A stretch of 23,685 nucleotides of DNA from Dethiothermospora halolimnae (GCF_037577855.1 NZ_JBAKFX010000059.1:1-23685); one strand, 5' to 3'; positions 7,410-14,418 are shown, counted from the first letter of the stretch. The notes: generated from the sequence alone by a model not told the origin. Made by a program: numbers and translations.

Positions 7410-8792
7410 TTATTTTCCGATACAAAAGTCTTTAAATATCTTTTCTATAATATCTTCTCCCACTGTATCTCCTGTTATCTCACCTAAGTTCTCCCAACAA
7501 TTCTTAATATCTACTTCAAATAAATCTATTGGAAGTCCAGCTTTTATAGCTTCTATTGCATCTTCAATATCTTTCTTTGCCTTAAGTAATTGATTTCTAT
7601 GTCTAACATTATTTACTATAATATTATCATTTATCTTAACCTCACCGGTAAAAAACATATCCTTTAATGTATCTTCTAGTATGTCTACTCCATCGCCCTT
7701 TATAACAGATGTATTTATTATCTTTTTATCTGGAATATGTTTTGATATATCTTTTTTATCTATTTTATTATCTAAATCAGTTTTATTAAGAAGTATAATA
7801 GATTTCTTATTCTCAATTAACTTTATTATCTCTAAGTCCTCATCTGATAATTCTCTAGATGCATCAAAAACAGTTATAGTTAAATCAGACATATTGATAA
7901 GTTCCTTTGCCCTATCTACCCCGATCTTTTCAACAACATCATTGGTTTCCCTTATACCAGCGGTATCTATTATCTTTAGAGGTATACCTTTTATGTTTAT
8001 ATATTCCTCTATTACATCCCTTGTTGTTCCTGGGACATCGGTAACTATAGCCCTATTTTCCCTTAATAATGCATTCATAAGGGATGATTTCCCAACATTT
8101 GGTTTTCCTAATATAACTGTCTTAAGACCTTCTTTTAAAATTCTACCTGTATAAACTGTATCTAATAACCCATCTATTTCTTGATAAACTTCCTTACCAC
8201 CATCCATAAGTTTTCTATATGTGGAGTCCTCTACATCATGTTCGGGAAAGTCTATAGAAGCCTCTATTTGAGCCAACATTGATAATAATTTCTCCCTTAA
8301 ATCCTTAACTTTTTTTGACAGACTTCCTTCCAGTTGATTTAATGAAACATCAAAACCACTATCTGTTTTTGCACTAATTAGATCCATAACAGCTTCTGCC
8401 TGGGCTAAATCTATTCTTCCATTTAAAAAAGCCCTCTTTGTAAACTCACCTGCTTCTGCCATTCTTGCTCCATTTTCAAGAACCAATTCTAATATTCTTC
8501 GTACCGGTACTATTCCACCATGACAATTTATTTCAACTACATCTTCCTTAGTATATGTATTTGGTCCCTTCATATATACAATAAGCACTTCATCTATTAT
8601 CTTCTTATCCTTTGGATTTATTATATGGCCATACACTAGTTTTCTTTCCTCTTCCTTCGTTAAACTACTTATTCTTTCACTTTTAAAGATTTTATCAGAT
8701 ATATCTAATGCCCTATCACCGCTTATCCTAACTATCCCTATACCTGCTTCTCCAGGGGCAGTGGCTATTGCTGCAATTGTATCAAAATCCAT
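7410..8792 (-). CDS. mnmE: tRNA modification GTPase MnmE (TrmE)
   Basis: MnmE is the GTPase partner of MnmG in wobble-uridine modification. The N-terminal tetrahydrofolate-binding domain is about residues 1-120. A GTPase domain is inserted in the helical domain, with P-loop GKPNVGKSS (229-237), DTAGIRET (276-283) and NKTD (336-339). The C-terminal CIGK (457-460) carries the conserved catalytic cysteine. It is full length at 460 residues. The ATG follows GGAGTG. It has its own likely extended -10 promoter and begins the mnmE-mnmG-rsmG(-noc) unit after the jag hairpin. Confidence 0.97.
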   Translation of the reverse strand: MDFDTIAAIATAPGEAGIGIVRISGDRALDISDKIFKSERISSLTKEEERKLVYGHIINPKDKKIIDEVLIVYMKGPNTYTKEDVVEINCHGGIVPVRRILELVLENGARMAEAGEFTKRAFLNGRIDLAQAEAVMDLISAKTDSGFDVSLNQLEGSLSKKVKDLREKLLSMLAQIEASIDFPEHDVEDSTYRKLMDGGKEVYQEIDGLLDTVYTGRILKEGLKTVILGKPNVGKSSLMNALLRENRAIVTDVPGTTRDVIEEYINIKGIPLKIIDTAGIRETNDVVEKIGVDRAKELINMSDLTITVFDASRELSDEDLEIIKLIENKKSIILLNKTDLDNKIDKKDISKHIPDKKIINTSVIKGDGVDILEDTLKDMFFTGEVKINDNIIVNNVRHRNQLLKAKKDIEDAIEAIKAGLPIDLFEVDIKNCWENLGEITGDTVGEDIIEKIFKDFCIGK

Positions 8793-8843
8793 TTAAATCA
8801 CTCCATTATTTTCACTTATCTATTTTTTAAGACTATACTACTT

Positions 8844-8852
8844 ATTATACCA
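8844..8852 (-). promoter_or_regulatory. Extended -10 promoter for mnmE
   Basis: The minus strand reads TGGTATAAT (8852 down to 8844), an extended -10 (TGnTATAAT), about 50 bp upstream of the mnmE ATG and directly after a T run. The best -35 (GTTATG at 8872-8867, 17-bp spacer) is weak. It separates mnmE-mnmG-rsmG from the upstream rnpA-yidD-yidC-jag unit. Confidence 0.55.
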
Positions 8853-8874
8853 AAAAAAACGATATACATAACAT

Positions 8875-8898
8875 AAACCCAGTATAATTACTGGGTTT
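8875..8898 (-). terminator. Hairpin at the 3' end of jag, containing its stop codon
   Basis: A perfect 10-bp stem (8875-8884 with 8889-8898, AAACCCAGTA) has a 4-base loop. On the minus strand the whole 5' arm is coding (the last Lys-Thr-Gln codons and part of TAA). The 3' arm runs into TTTATGTTATG, a weak U run, so termination may be partial. A T8 run lies about 15 bases further on. Confidence 0.6.
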
Positions 8899-9535
8899 TA
8901 TTGAAACTTCTCTTTAATTCAATAACAACTTTTCTATAGGGCTCTTCACCTTCGCTATGGGTTTCTATGGCTCTATCTTTTTGAAGAGTTGAATGTATTA
9001 TCCTTCTTTCATAAGGATTCATAGGTTCAAGTTTTATTTTTCGTTTTGTAGATTTAGCTTTAGCAGCCATTTTTTTTGCAAGTCTTATTAAAGTTTGTTC
9101 CCTTTTTTGTCTATAGTTTTCAGCATCTAGTACAATTCTAATATATTTCTCTCTATCCCTATTTACCGCTAAACTTGTTAAGTACTGAATAGAATCTAAT
9201 GTATTACCCCTTTTTCCAATAATTATTCCCATATCTGAGCTATCTACACCTTGTAAATCAATGTTTAAAGTATTTTTCTTTCTAGTTATATCTATGTCAG
9301 CTTCAACACCTATTTTACTCAATACTTTTTTTAAAAATTCATTGGAAATATCAACGGGATCATTAGTTACATCTACTTTAACTTTAGCATCTTTAGCCCC
9401 TATAAGTCCTAAAAAACCTTTACTAGGTTCAGTAATAACCTCTATTGTGGTATCTTCCCTTCTAGCATCTAACTCTTCTAATGCCTCTTTTATTGCCCCC
9501 TCAACAGTCTTTGATACTTTCACTACAGACTTCAT
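8888..9535 (-). CDS. khpB: RNA-binding protein Jag / KhpB
   Basis: The architecture is Jag_N (about residues 1-52, with the SKGFLGLIGAKDAKV segment), a KH domain with a GxxG loop (IIIGKRGNTLDSIQYL) and a C-terminal R3H domain (RRIIHSTLQKDRAIETHSEGEEPYRKVVIEL). In Gram-positive bacteria KhpB pairs with KhpA to bind RNA and affects cell elongation and division. It is nearly always encoded next to yidC, as here. The ATG abuts the yidC TAA with no gap. Its AAGGAGGAG ribosome site lies inside the end of yidC, so translation is probably coupled. At 215 residues it is of usual size. Confidence 0.93.
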   Translation of the reverse strand: MKSVVKVSKTVEGAIKEALEELDARREDTTIEVITEPSKGFLGLIGAKDAKVKVDVTNDPVDISNEFLKKVLSKIGVEADIDITRKKNTLNIDLQGVDSSDMGIIIGKRGNTLDSIQYLTSLAVNRDREKYIRIVLDAENYRQKREQTLIRLAKKMAAKAKSTKRKIKLEPMNPYERRIIHSTLQKDRAIETHSEGEEPYRKVVIELKRSFNKTQ

Positions 9536-10333
9536 TTAATTTGACTCCTCCTTAATCTTACCAATAGATCTATTTGTCAAGTATTGTTGTGCTATTGTAA
9601 ATATATTTCCTACTACCCAATAAATAACAAGTCCTACTGGCATTGATAATCCGAAGAAAAAAATCATAATTGGCATAATTTTAGTCATAGTATTTTGGGA
9701 AGCTTGTGCTGGATTATCAGAATTTCCAGTTGGGGTATTTAAAGCCATCATCTTACTCTGAACATAAGTTAACAATGCCGCTAATATAGCCATTATAGGT
9801 AAAGCTTGACCTATAAAAGGTATATTAATTCCTATATTTAAACCATTTATAACTCCTTCGGCAATTTCATTGGTTTTATCGCCTATAGCATTTGCAGCAT
9901 AACCAATGTCCTTTATCCAAAGAAAAGCCTTATTTGTTATGGTTTCATAAACTGATACATATTTCTCTGGGTTCCTAAGTACCCTAAAAAATCCAATAAG
10001 TATGGGAAACTGTATTAATAGTGGTAAACATGAACCAAAGGGATTTACATTATGCTCTTTGTATAATTCCATGGTCTTCACATTTAATGTTTGCGGGTCT
10101 TTTTTATATTTTTCTTGAAGTTCTTTTATTTTGGGCTGTATCTTTTGCATTTCTTTCATTGATTTAGTTTGTTTTAAATTTAATGGTAATATTATTAACT
10201 TAAACAATACGGTTGTTATTATAACCGCCATTGCATAGGCCGATAAGCCCCCAAAATCAAGTCCCATTCCATCTACCAATTTATAAACCAAATTAAGCAA
10301 AGCTCCCAAAGGTTTTGCAAAAATGTCTATCAT
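9536..10333 (-). CDS. yidC: Membrane protein insertase YidC (Oxa1/SpoIIIJ family)
   Basis: YidC inserts and folds inner-membrane proteins, alone or with SecYEG. The 265 residues carry five hydrophobic segments: near 3-20, 33-55 (with TTVLFKLIILPLNLKQTKSM), 97-118 (NPFGSCLPLLIQFPILIGFF), 163-190 and 216-245. The basic cytoplasmic loop EMQKIQPKIKELQEKYKKDP is characteristic. No lipobox cysteine is seen near the N-terminus, unlike Bacillus SpoIIIJ. A Lys sits in the groove region where Bacillus has Arg. It lies between yidD and jag. Start ATG with AAGGGGG upstream. Confidence 0.95.
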   Translation of the reverse strand: MIDIFAKPLGALLNLVYKLVDGMGLDFGGLSAYAMAVIITTVLFKLIILPLNLKQTKSMKEMQKIQPKIKELQEKYKKDPQTLNVKTMELYKEHNVNPFGSCLPLLIQFPILIGFFRVLRNPEKYVSVYETITNKAFLWIKDIGYAANAIGDKTNEIAEGVINGLNIGINIPFIGQALPIMAILAALLTYVQSKMMALNTPTGNSDNPAQASQNTMTKIMPIMIFFFGLSMPVGLVIYWVVGNIFTIAQQYLTNRSIGKIKEESN

Positions 10334-10348
10334 TTACTAACCCCCTTG

Positions 10349-10561
10349 CTATTTTAACGGATCATATCCTCCAGGGTTAAAGGGATTACATCTTAGTATC
10401 CTTTTAATTCCCATCAGTCCACCTTTTATTATTCCATATTTAGACACAGCACTAATAAAATATTGTGAACAACTGGGATAAAACCTACATGTTCTTCTTC
10501 CCTTCATTGGAGAAATAAATTTTTGATATAATTTAATTAAGATTATTACTAATTTTTTCAC
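10349..10561 (-). CDS. yidD: Membrane protein insertion efficiency factor YidD
   Basis: YidD is a small membrane-associated protein that assists YidC-dependent insertion. The 70 residues contain the family signature CRFYPSCSQYFISAVSKYG and the C-terminal RCNPFNPGGYDP. An N-terminal amphipathic helix (KKLVIILIKLYQKFISP) is present. The start is GTG at 10561. The ribosome site AAAGGTG overlaps the rnpA TGA, which argues for coupling with rnpA. It lies 15 bp ahead of yidC. Confidence 0.95.
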   Translation of the reverse strand: MKKLVIILIKLYQKFISPMKGRRTCRFYPSCSQYFISAVSKYGIIKGGLMGIKRILRCNPFNPGGYDPLK

Positions 10562-10567
10562 AATTAT

Positions 10568-10909
10568 TCACCTTTTCATCAATAACCCAGATATTTTACC
10601 CAAGTGTATAAGGGCACTTTCTATTTGCTTATAAGTGGCATCCTTAGCTCTAACCCTAGATAAATAAATTATATCATATCCTTGTTTTATTCTATCATCA
10701 TTATTTCTATAGCTCTCTTTTATTCTTCTTTTCACCTTATTTCTGACAACCGCTTTTCCAATCTTTTTTGATACCGAAAAGCCAACCCTATTAAAACCAT
10801 AATTATTTTTTTTAAAAAACATAACTAAGTATTTATTGGCAAATGACTTTCTGTTGTTATATACATTTCTAAAATCATTATTACTTCTAAGTTTTCGCTT
10901 TTTATCCAT
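10568..10909 (-). CDS. rnpA: Ribonuclease P protein component
   Basis: RnpA is the protein subunit that helps the RNase P RNA cut 5' leaders from pre-tRNAs. Its 113 basic residues contain the RNR-type signature RVGFSVSKKIGKAVVRNKVKRRIKE (about residues 41-65) and the N-terminal LRSNNDFRNVYNN. It follows rpmH by 54 bp, with a terminator-like hairpin between them that could lower its expression relative to L34. ATG start with GGGGA upstream. Confidence 0.96.
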   Translation of the reverse strand: MDKKRKLRSNNDFRNVYNNRKSFANKYLVMFFKKNNYGFNRVGFSVSKKIGKAVVRNKVKRRIKESYRNNDDRIKQGYDIIYLSRVRAKDATYKQIESALIHLGKISGLLMKR

Positions 10910-10939
10910 ATATATTCCCCTTAAAAAGTCTTAAATTGA

Positions 10940-10965
10940 ATAAAAAGGCCACATTATGCGGCCTT
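10940..10965 (-). terminator. Terminator/attenuator between rpmH and rnpA
   Basis: On the minus strand AAGGCCGCA, loop TAA and TGTGGCCTT form a 9-bp stem with one G-U pair, followed by TTTTTATT. The first two stem bases are the last two bases of the rpmH TAA stop. It would end most rpmH transcripts while allowing some read-through into rnpA, fitting the far greater need for L34 than for RnpA. Confidence 0.8.
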
Positions 10966-11101
10966 ATGCTGATAGTTTTTTTCTGCCTTTTTTTCTACGT
11001 CTTTTTAATATATTTCTTCCTGACTTAGTTTTCATTCTTTTTCTAAATCCATGTTCCTTTTTTCTTTGTCTTTTTTTAGGCTGATATGTTCTTTTACTCA
11101 T
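10964..11101 (-). CDS. rpmH: 50S ribosomal protein L34
   Basis: This 45-residue, highly basic protein reads MSKRTYQPKKRQRKKEHGFR at its start and ends GRKKLSA. That is the standard L34 sequence, including the KTKSGRNILKRRRKKGRKKLSA tail. It is the first leftward gene from the origin. A strong AAGGGGGTG ribosome site precedes the ATG. A perfect consensus sigma-A promoter lies about 80 bp upstream, and a terminator overlaps the stop. Confidence 0.98.
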   Translation of the reverse strand: MSKRTYQPKKRQRKKEHGFRKRMKTKSGRNILKRRRKKGRKKLSA

Positions 11102-11183
11102 TCTGAAACACCCCCTTCAACTGTACCATATATATCGAAATAACATCGACTTTATTATCTCCAAAAAGTAGACACTACTATTG

Positions 11184-11212
11184 ATTATATTCATATGTAT
11201 AAGCTATGTCAA
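11184..11212 (-). promoter_or_regulatory. Consensus sigma-A promoter of rpmH
   Basis: On the minus strand TTGACA (11212-11207), a 17-bp spacer and TATAAT (11189-11184) are exact consensus. Transcription would start near 11177, giving a leader of about 75 bases before rpmH. It drives the leftward arm from inside the origin region. Confidence 0.9.
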
Positions 11213-11282
11213 GGACTTATATAGAAAACAGTAATGTTAATAATATTTTCAACAACCTGTTATATCTGTGGATATGTTGTTA

Positions 11283-11350
11283 ATAATGTTGATAAATATC
11301 AATATTTTTGGTATTATTAAGTCTACATGTGGATTATTTATCAACATTAT
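11283..11350. repeat. 16-bp inverted repeat in oriC with degenerate DnaA boxes in both arms
   Basis: ATAATGTTGATAAATA (11283-11298) is the exact reverse complement of 11335-11350, separated by 36 bp. Each arm contains TTATCAACA, one mismatch from a DnaA box, in opposite orientation (11287-11295 and 11338-11346). The spacer contains a further one-mismatch box overlapping the right arm. It could be a paired DnaA site or a cruciform-prone element. Confidence 0.7.
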
Positions 11351-11356
11351 CACCAT

Positions 11357-11389
11357 TTATGCACAACCTGTGGATAAATCTGTGTATAA
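11357..11389. promoter_or_regulatory. DnaA box cluster (three exact boxes)
   Basis: The boxes are TTATGCACA forward at 11357-11365, TTATCCACA reverse at 11369-11377 and TTATACACA reverse at 11381-11389. All match TTATNCACA exactly and are spaced 12 bp start to start, about one helical turn. The last two form the doublet repeated at 11596-11616. Confidence 0.9.
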
Positions 11390-11524
11390 GTTTTATTTTT
11401 TGTTAACTTTTTTTATAATCTATTGAAAAATAGCCACTTCTTTTCCACATATTGTTTATACTTAAGTTGTTAATACTTTTGATAACTCAATAATATTATA
11501 TTAAAAATATTATTAACAAACATT

Positions 11525-11533
11525 TTATCCACA
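11525..11533 (+). promoter_or_regulatory. DnaA box
   Basis: Exact TTATCCACA on the plus strand, isolated between the two doublets. Confidence 0.85.
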
Positions 11534-11595
11534 TTTTTTATATTGTCCTTGTGAAAAAAATAATATACATTTATTATAACGGATATCTTATTTTT

Positions 11596-11616
11596 TGTGG
11601 ATAAGTCTGTGTATAA
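11596..11616 (-). promoter_or_regulatory. DnaA box doublet next to the dnaA promoter
   Basis: TTATCCACA (11596-11604) and TTATACACA (11608-11616) are both exact on the minus strand, 12 bp start to start. They lie about 40 bp upstream of the dnaA -10 candidate, in the place expected for DnaA autoregulation. The 21-bp unit differs from 11369-11389 at one base only. Confidence 0.9.
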
Positions 11617-11652
11617 AATATTTTAAAAAGTTTATTTTTATAAATATTTGAC

Positions 11653-11658
11653 TATAAT
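11653..11658 (+). promoter_or_regulatory. Candidate dnaA -10 element
   Basis: TATAAT lies 24 bp before the dnaA ATG. The -35 position holds only GTTTAT/TTTATT (16-17 bp spacer), which is weak, and the implied leader is very short. The promoter could also lie further upstream among the DnaA boxes. Confidence 0.4.
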
Positions 11659-11682
11659 TTAAAATAGATGGGAGGTTAAAAA

Positions 11683-13026
11683 ATGAATCTAAACCTGGAC
11701 GAAGTTTGGCAAAACTCACTAAATCTTATAAAGTCAGAGCTTACCGAAGTTAGTTTCAACACTTGGTTAAAAACAATAGAGCCAGTCTCTATAAAAAATA
11801 ATATTATTTATTTAGCTGCTCCAAATGAATTTACCAAAGGTATTTTAGAGGCTAGATATTTAACCCTTATAAAGAATGCTATTAAGCAAATAACTAATAA
11901 TGACTTTGATATAAACTTTACTATACCTGGGGAAGAAGTTTCTAACAAAGTTGGACAACCAGCAAAGGAAAATAATCAAGCCCCAGAAAATACAATATCA
12001 AGATCTCAACTTAATCCCAAATATACATTTGATACTTTTGTTATTGGTAATAGTAATAGATTCGCCCATGCAGCATCCTTAGCAGTAGCCGAAGCTCCTG
12101 CCAAAGCATATAATCCTCTATTCATTTATGGAGGTGTTGGTCTTGGGAAAACCCACTTAATGCATGCTATAGGTCACTATATATTAAATCAAAATCCCAA
12201 TGCCAATGTAGTATATGTTTCTTCTGAGAAGTTTACAAATCAACTAATAAACTCCATTAGAGACGACCGTAACGTTGAATTTAGAAATAGATACCGTAAT
12301 GTAGATGTTCTTCTTATAGATGATATACAGTTTATAGCTGGAAAGGAAAGAACACAAGAAGAGTTTTTCCATACCTTTAATGCATTACATGAAGCTAATA
12401 AACAAATTATAATATCAAGTGATAGACCACCTAAAGAAATACCAACTCTAGAAGATAGATTGAGATCTAGATTTGAATGGGGACTTATAGCCGATATACA
12501 ACCACCAGATTTGGAAACAAGAATAGCAATTTTAAGAAAAAAAGCAAATGTAGAAAATATAGATATTCCAAACGATGTGACATTACACATTGCTACTAAA
12601 ATTCAATCCAATATAAGGGAGTTGGAAGGTGCACTTATAAGAATAGTTGCCTATTCTTCCCTTACTAATAAAGATATAACAGTAGATTTAGCTACGGAGG
12701 CATTAAAGGACATAATATCCAACAATAAACCAAAGGAAGTAACAGCAAAACTAATAAAAGAAGTAGTATCAAATAATTTAAATGTTAAATTAGAAGATTT
12801 AGTATCTAAGAAAAGGACCCGCTCTATAGCTTATCCTAGACAAATAGCAATGTATATTTGTAGAGAACTAACTGACTTATCATTACCAAAAATAGGAGAT
12901 GAATTTGGAGGTAGGGATCATACAACGGTTATACATGCCTATGAAAAAGTATCTACAAATATAAAAAAGGATCCGGAATTTAAAGAAAAAGTAGAAAATT
13001 TAATCAAAGAAATAAAAGGAGAATGA
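11683..13026 (+). CDS. dnaA: Chromosomal replication initiator DnaA
   Basis: DnaA binds TTATNCACA boxes and, as an ATP-bound filament, opens the origin. The 447 residues have domain I (1-80, for self-interaction and helicase loading) and a short linker domain II (about 81-110). The AAA+ domain III carries Walker A GGVGLGKT (150-157) and Walker B LLIDD (210-214). Domain IV carries the DnaA signature GGRDHTTVIHAYEKV (409-423). GGGAGGT precedes the ATG. It is flanked on both sides by box clusters, consistent with autoregulation. It is the first rightward gene. Confidence 0.99.
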   Translation: MNLNLDEVWQNSLNLIKSELTEVSFNTWLKTIEPVSIKNNIIYLAAPNEFTKGILEARYLTLIKNAIKQITNNDFDINFTIPGEEVSNKVGQPAKENNQAPENTISRSQLNPKYTFDTFVIGNSNRFAHAASLAVAEAPAKAYNPLFIYGGVGLGKTHLMHAIGHYILNQNPNANVVYVSSEKFTNQLINSIRDDRNVEFRNRYRNVDVLLIDDIQFIAGKERTQEEFFHTFNALHEANKQIIISSDRPPKEIPTLEDRLRSRFEWGLIADIQPPDLETRIAILRKKANVENIDIPNDVTLHIATKIQSNIRELEGALIRIVAYSSLTNKDITVDLATEALKDIISNNKPKEVTAKLIKEVVSNNLNVKLEDLVSKKRTRSIAYPRQIAMYICRELTDLSLPKIGDEFGGRDHTTVIHAYEKVSTNIKKDPEFKEKVENLIKEIKGE

Positions 13027-13097
13027 TAAACATCATCTGTTAATAACTTGTGAATTATTTGTTACTAAATAATCCAATAATTTATTAGCTGTTAATA

Positions 13098-13106
13098 TGT
13101 GTATAA
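13098..13106 (-). promoter_or_regulatory. DnaA box
   Basis: Exact TTATACACA on the minus strand in the dnaA-dnaN spacer, oriented opposite to the box at 13173. Confidence 0.85.
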
Positions 13107-13172
13107 CTTACCCCCATTTATAAACATGTTATTAACATGCTTTATCCATTATCAATTCAAGTCTTTAATTAG

Positions 13173-13181
13173 TTATCCACA
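13173..13181 (+). promoter_or_regulatory. DnaA box adjoining the DnaA-trio element
   Basis: Exact TTATCCACA, followed directly by degenerate TATCAACA (13182-13189). It is the last strong box before the GC cluster and the trios, so it is the likely anchor from which a DnaA filament would extend onto single strand. Confidence 0.9.
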
Positions 13182-13187
13182 TATCAA

Positions 13188-13240
13188 CAGGCCCTATTAC
13201 TATTACTACTAAGTTAAGTTATAAATATTACAAATTTTAT
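13188..13240 (+). promoter_or_regulatory. GC cluster, DnaA-trios and AT-rich unwinding element
   Basis: CAGGCCC (13188-13194) is followed by six in-phase triplets TAT TAC TAT TAC TAC TAA (13195-13212), then an AT-rich stretch to 13240. In B. subtilis repeated trios of this form next to boxes guide DnaA onto one strand and start unwinding. The assignment is by motif and position only. Confidence 0.8.
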
Positions 13241-13250
13241 CTAAGGGAGG

Positions 13251-13259
13251 TTATCCACA
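13251..13259 (+). promoter_or_regulatory. DnaA box between the dnaN ribosome site and start codon
   Basis: Exact TTATCCACA fills the space between the dnaN Shine-Dalgarno AAGGGAGG (13243-13250) and its TTG start (13261). It sits on the far side of the AT-rich element from the 13173 box, so the unwinding site is flanked by boxes in the same orientation. Confidence 0.85.
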
Positions 13260-13260
13260 A

Positions 13261-14367
13261 TTGAAAATAAAAATAGATCAAAAACAATTATCTAAATGCA
13301 TAGGTATTGTGCAAAAAGCTATCTCAACTAAAACAACATTACCTATTTTAGAAGGTATATTGATAGAAACTATAGATAATAGATTGAAAATAACGGCAAC
13401 AGATCTAGAGTTAGGTATAGAATCATATATTGACTGTGAGGTAATAGAAGAAGGATCCTTTGTAGTAACAGCTAAAATATTTGGAGACATTATAAGAAAA
13501 CTTCCAAATGAAACTGTGGATATAGAAGTAAAGGAAAACTATAATATAGAAATTAACTGTGGACATTCTAAGTTTAATTTGATAGGTCAACCCTCAGAGG
13601 AATATCCTCAGTTACCTAAAATATCCGATGAAGTATCATTTGATATACCCCAGGATTTGTTAAAAATAATGATAAAGCAAACTATATTTGCAACAGCTCA
13701 AGATGAAACTAGACCTATTTTGACTGGAGCACTTTTAGAAATATCAAATAATAGTGCAACCTTAGTTGCGTTAGATGGTTATAGATTAGCAGTAAAGAAA
13801 GTCTCTATTAACTGTAATGAAGATATAAAGGTTGTTATACCTGGAAAGTCATTAAATGAGTTAAGTAAAATACTAGAAGATGATGAAAATGACATTAATA
13901 TCAAATTTACAAAGGGGCATATAATATTTAATTTAGGAGATACTGTTATATCATCAAGACTTTTAGAAGGTCAATTTTTAAATTATAAAGATATAATAAG
14001 AAATGAATATAATTCTAAAGTAGTAGTAAATACAAATGATATAAAACAAAGTATAGAGAGAGCCTCTTTGTTGGTTAAAGAAGGTAAAAATAATCTTATA
14101 AAATTCAGTGTATCAGATGATAAGATGTTAATAACCTCTAATTCTGAAATCGGTAATGTTCATGAAGAAGTTCCTATAAAATTAGAGGGAAATGATGTGG
14201 AAATAGCCTTTAACTCAAAATATATCCTAGATGGAATAAGGGTTATAGATAGTAAAGAGATAATTATGAATTTTGTAAGTGATATAAATCCTTGTATAAT
14301 AAACCCTACAGAAGACAATAAATATACCTACTTGATACTACCAGTAAGACTACCAGGAAGTAACTAA
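13261..14367 (+). CDS. dnaN: DNA polymerase III sliding clamp, beta subunit
   Basis: DnaN is the ring-shaped clamp that tethers DNA polymerases and mismatch-repair and other factors to DNA. The 368 residues fit the three-domain clamp. Recognisable segments are LPILEGILIETIDNRLKITATDLELGI, QDETRPILTGALLE, the ALDGYRLA motif and the C-terminal YLILPVRLP of the partner-binding pocket. The start is TTG, set by AAGGGAGG ten bases upstream; a DnaA box fills that gap. A hairpin follows the TAA. Confidence 0.98.
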   Translation: MKIKIDQKQLSKCIGIVQKAISTKTTLPILEGILIETIDNRLKITATDLELGIESYIDCEVIEEGSFVVTAKIFGDIIRKLPNETVDIEVKENYNIEINCGHSKFNLIGQPSEEYPQLPKISDEVSFDIPQDLLKIMIKQTIFATAQDETRPILTGALLEISNNSATLVALDGYRLAVKKVSINCNEDIKVVIPGKSLNELSKILEDDENDINIKFTKGHIIFNLGDTVISSRLLEGQFLNYKDIIRNEYNSKVVVNTNDIKQSIERASLLVKEGKNNLIKFSVSDDKMLITSNSEIGNVHEEVPIKLEGNDVEIAFNSKYILDGIRVIDSKEIIMNFVSDINPCIINPTEDNKYTYLILPVRLPGSN

Positions 14368-14397
14368 GACACCTAAGATTTACTAGGTGTCTTTAAT
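14366..14397 (+). terminator. Terminator after dnaN
   Basis: AAGACACCTA (14366-14375) pairs with TAGGTGTCTT (14384-14393) over 10 bp with an 8-base loop, followed by TTAATTCTT. The first two stem bases are the last two of the dnaN stop codon. The modest U run suggests partial termination. Confidence 0.75.
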
Positions 14398-14409
14398 TCT
14401 TATATAATT

Positions 14410-14418
14410 TGTTATAAT
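14410..14418 (+). promoter_or_regulatory. Extended -10 promoter for yaaA
   Basis: TGTTATAAT fits TGnTATAAT and lies 39 bp before the yaaA TTG, after the dnaN terminator. A second TATAAT at 14403-14408 has no TG extension. No convincing -35 is seen. Confidence 0.5.

Larger units (their letters stand above)
11102..11682. other. oriC: oriC part 1: rpmH-dnaA intergenic region
   Basis: This 581-bp AT-rich stretch has no credible gene. It holds the divergent rpmH and dnaA promoters, six exact TTATNCACA DnaA boxes and several one-mismatch boxes: 11267-11275 and 11328-11336 (reverse), 11441-11449 (forward). It also holds a 16-bp inverted repeat. Genes point away from it on both sides. Together with the dnaA-dnaN spacer this makes a bipartite origin of the Bacillus type. 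Confidence 0.9.
13027..13260. other. oriC: oriC part 2: dnaA-dnaN spacer with the probable unwinding site
   Basis: This 234-bp gene-free spacer holds exact DnaA boxes at 13098-13106 (reverse), 13173-13181 and 13251-13259 (both forward). One-mismatch TGTGAATTA lies at 13049-13057. Box 13173-13181 is followed by degenerate TATCAACA (13182-13189), a GC cluster, DnaA-trios and an AT-rich stretch, in the same order as the Bacillus subtilis unwinding region. I see no clear terminator after dnaA, so dnaA-dnaN read-through is likely. Confidence 0.88.

Noticed and set aside
7681..8154. Plus-strand open frame of 157 codons
   Set aside because: It is antisense to mnmE across its GTPase domain, has no ribosome site and no recognisable domain; it results from AT-rich antisense reading.
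12240..12590. Minus-strand open frame of 116 codons
   Set aside because: It is antisense to the dnaA AAA+ domain, with no ribosome site or family resemblance.
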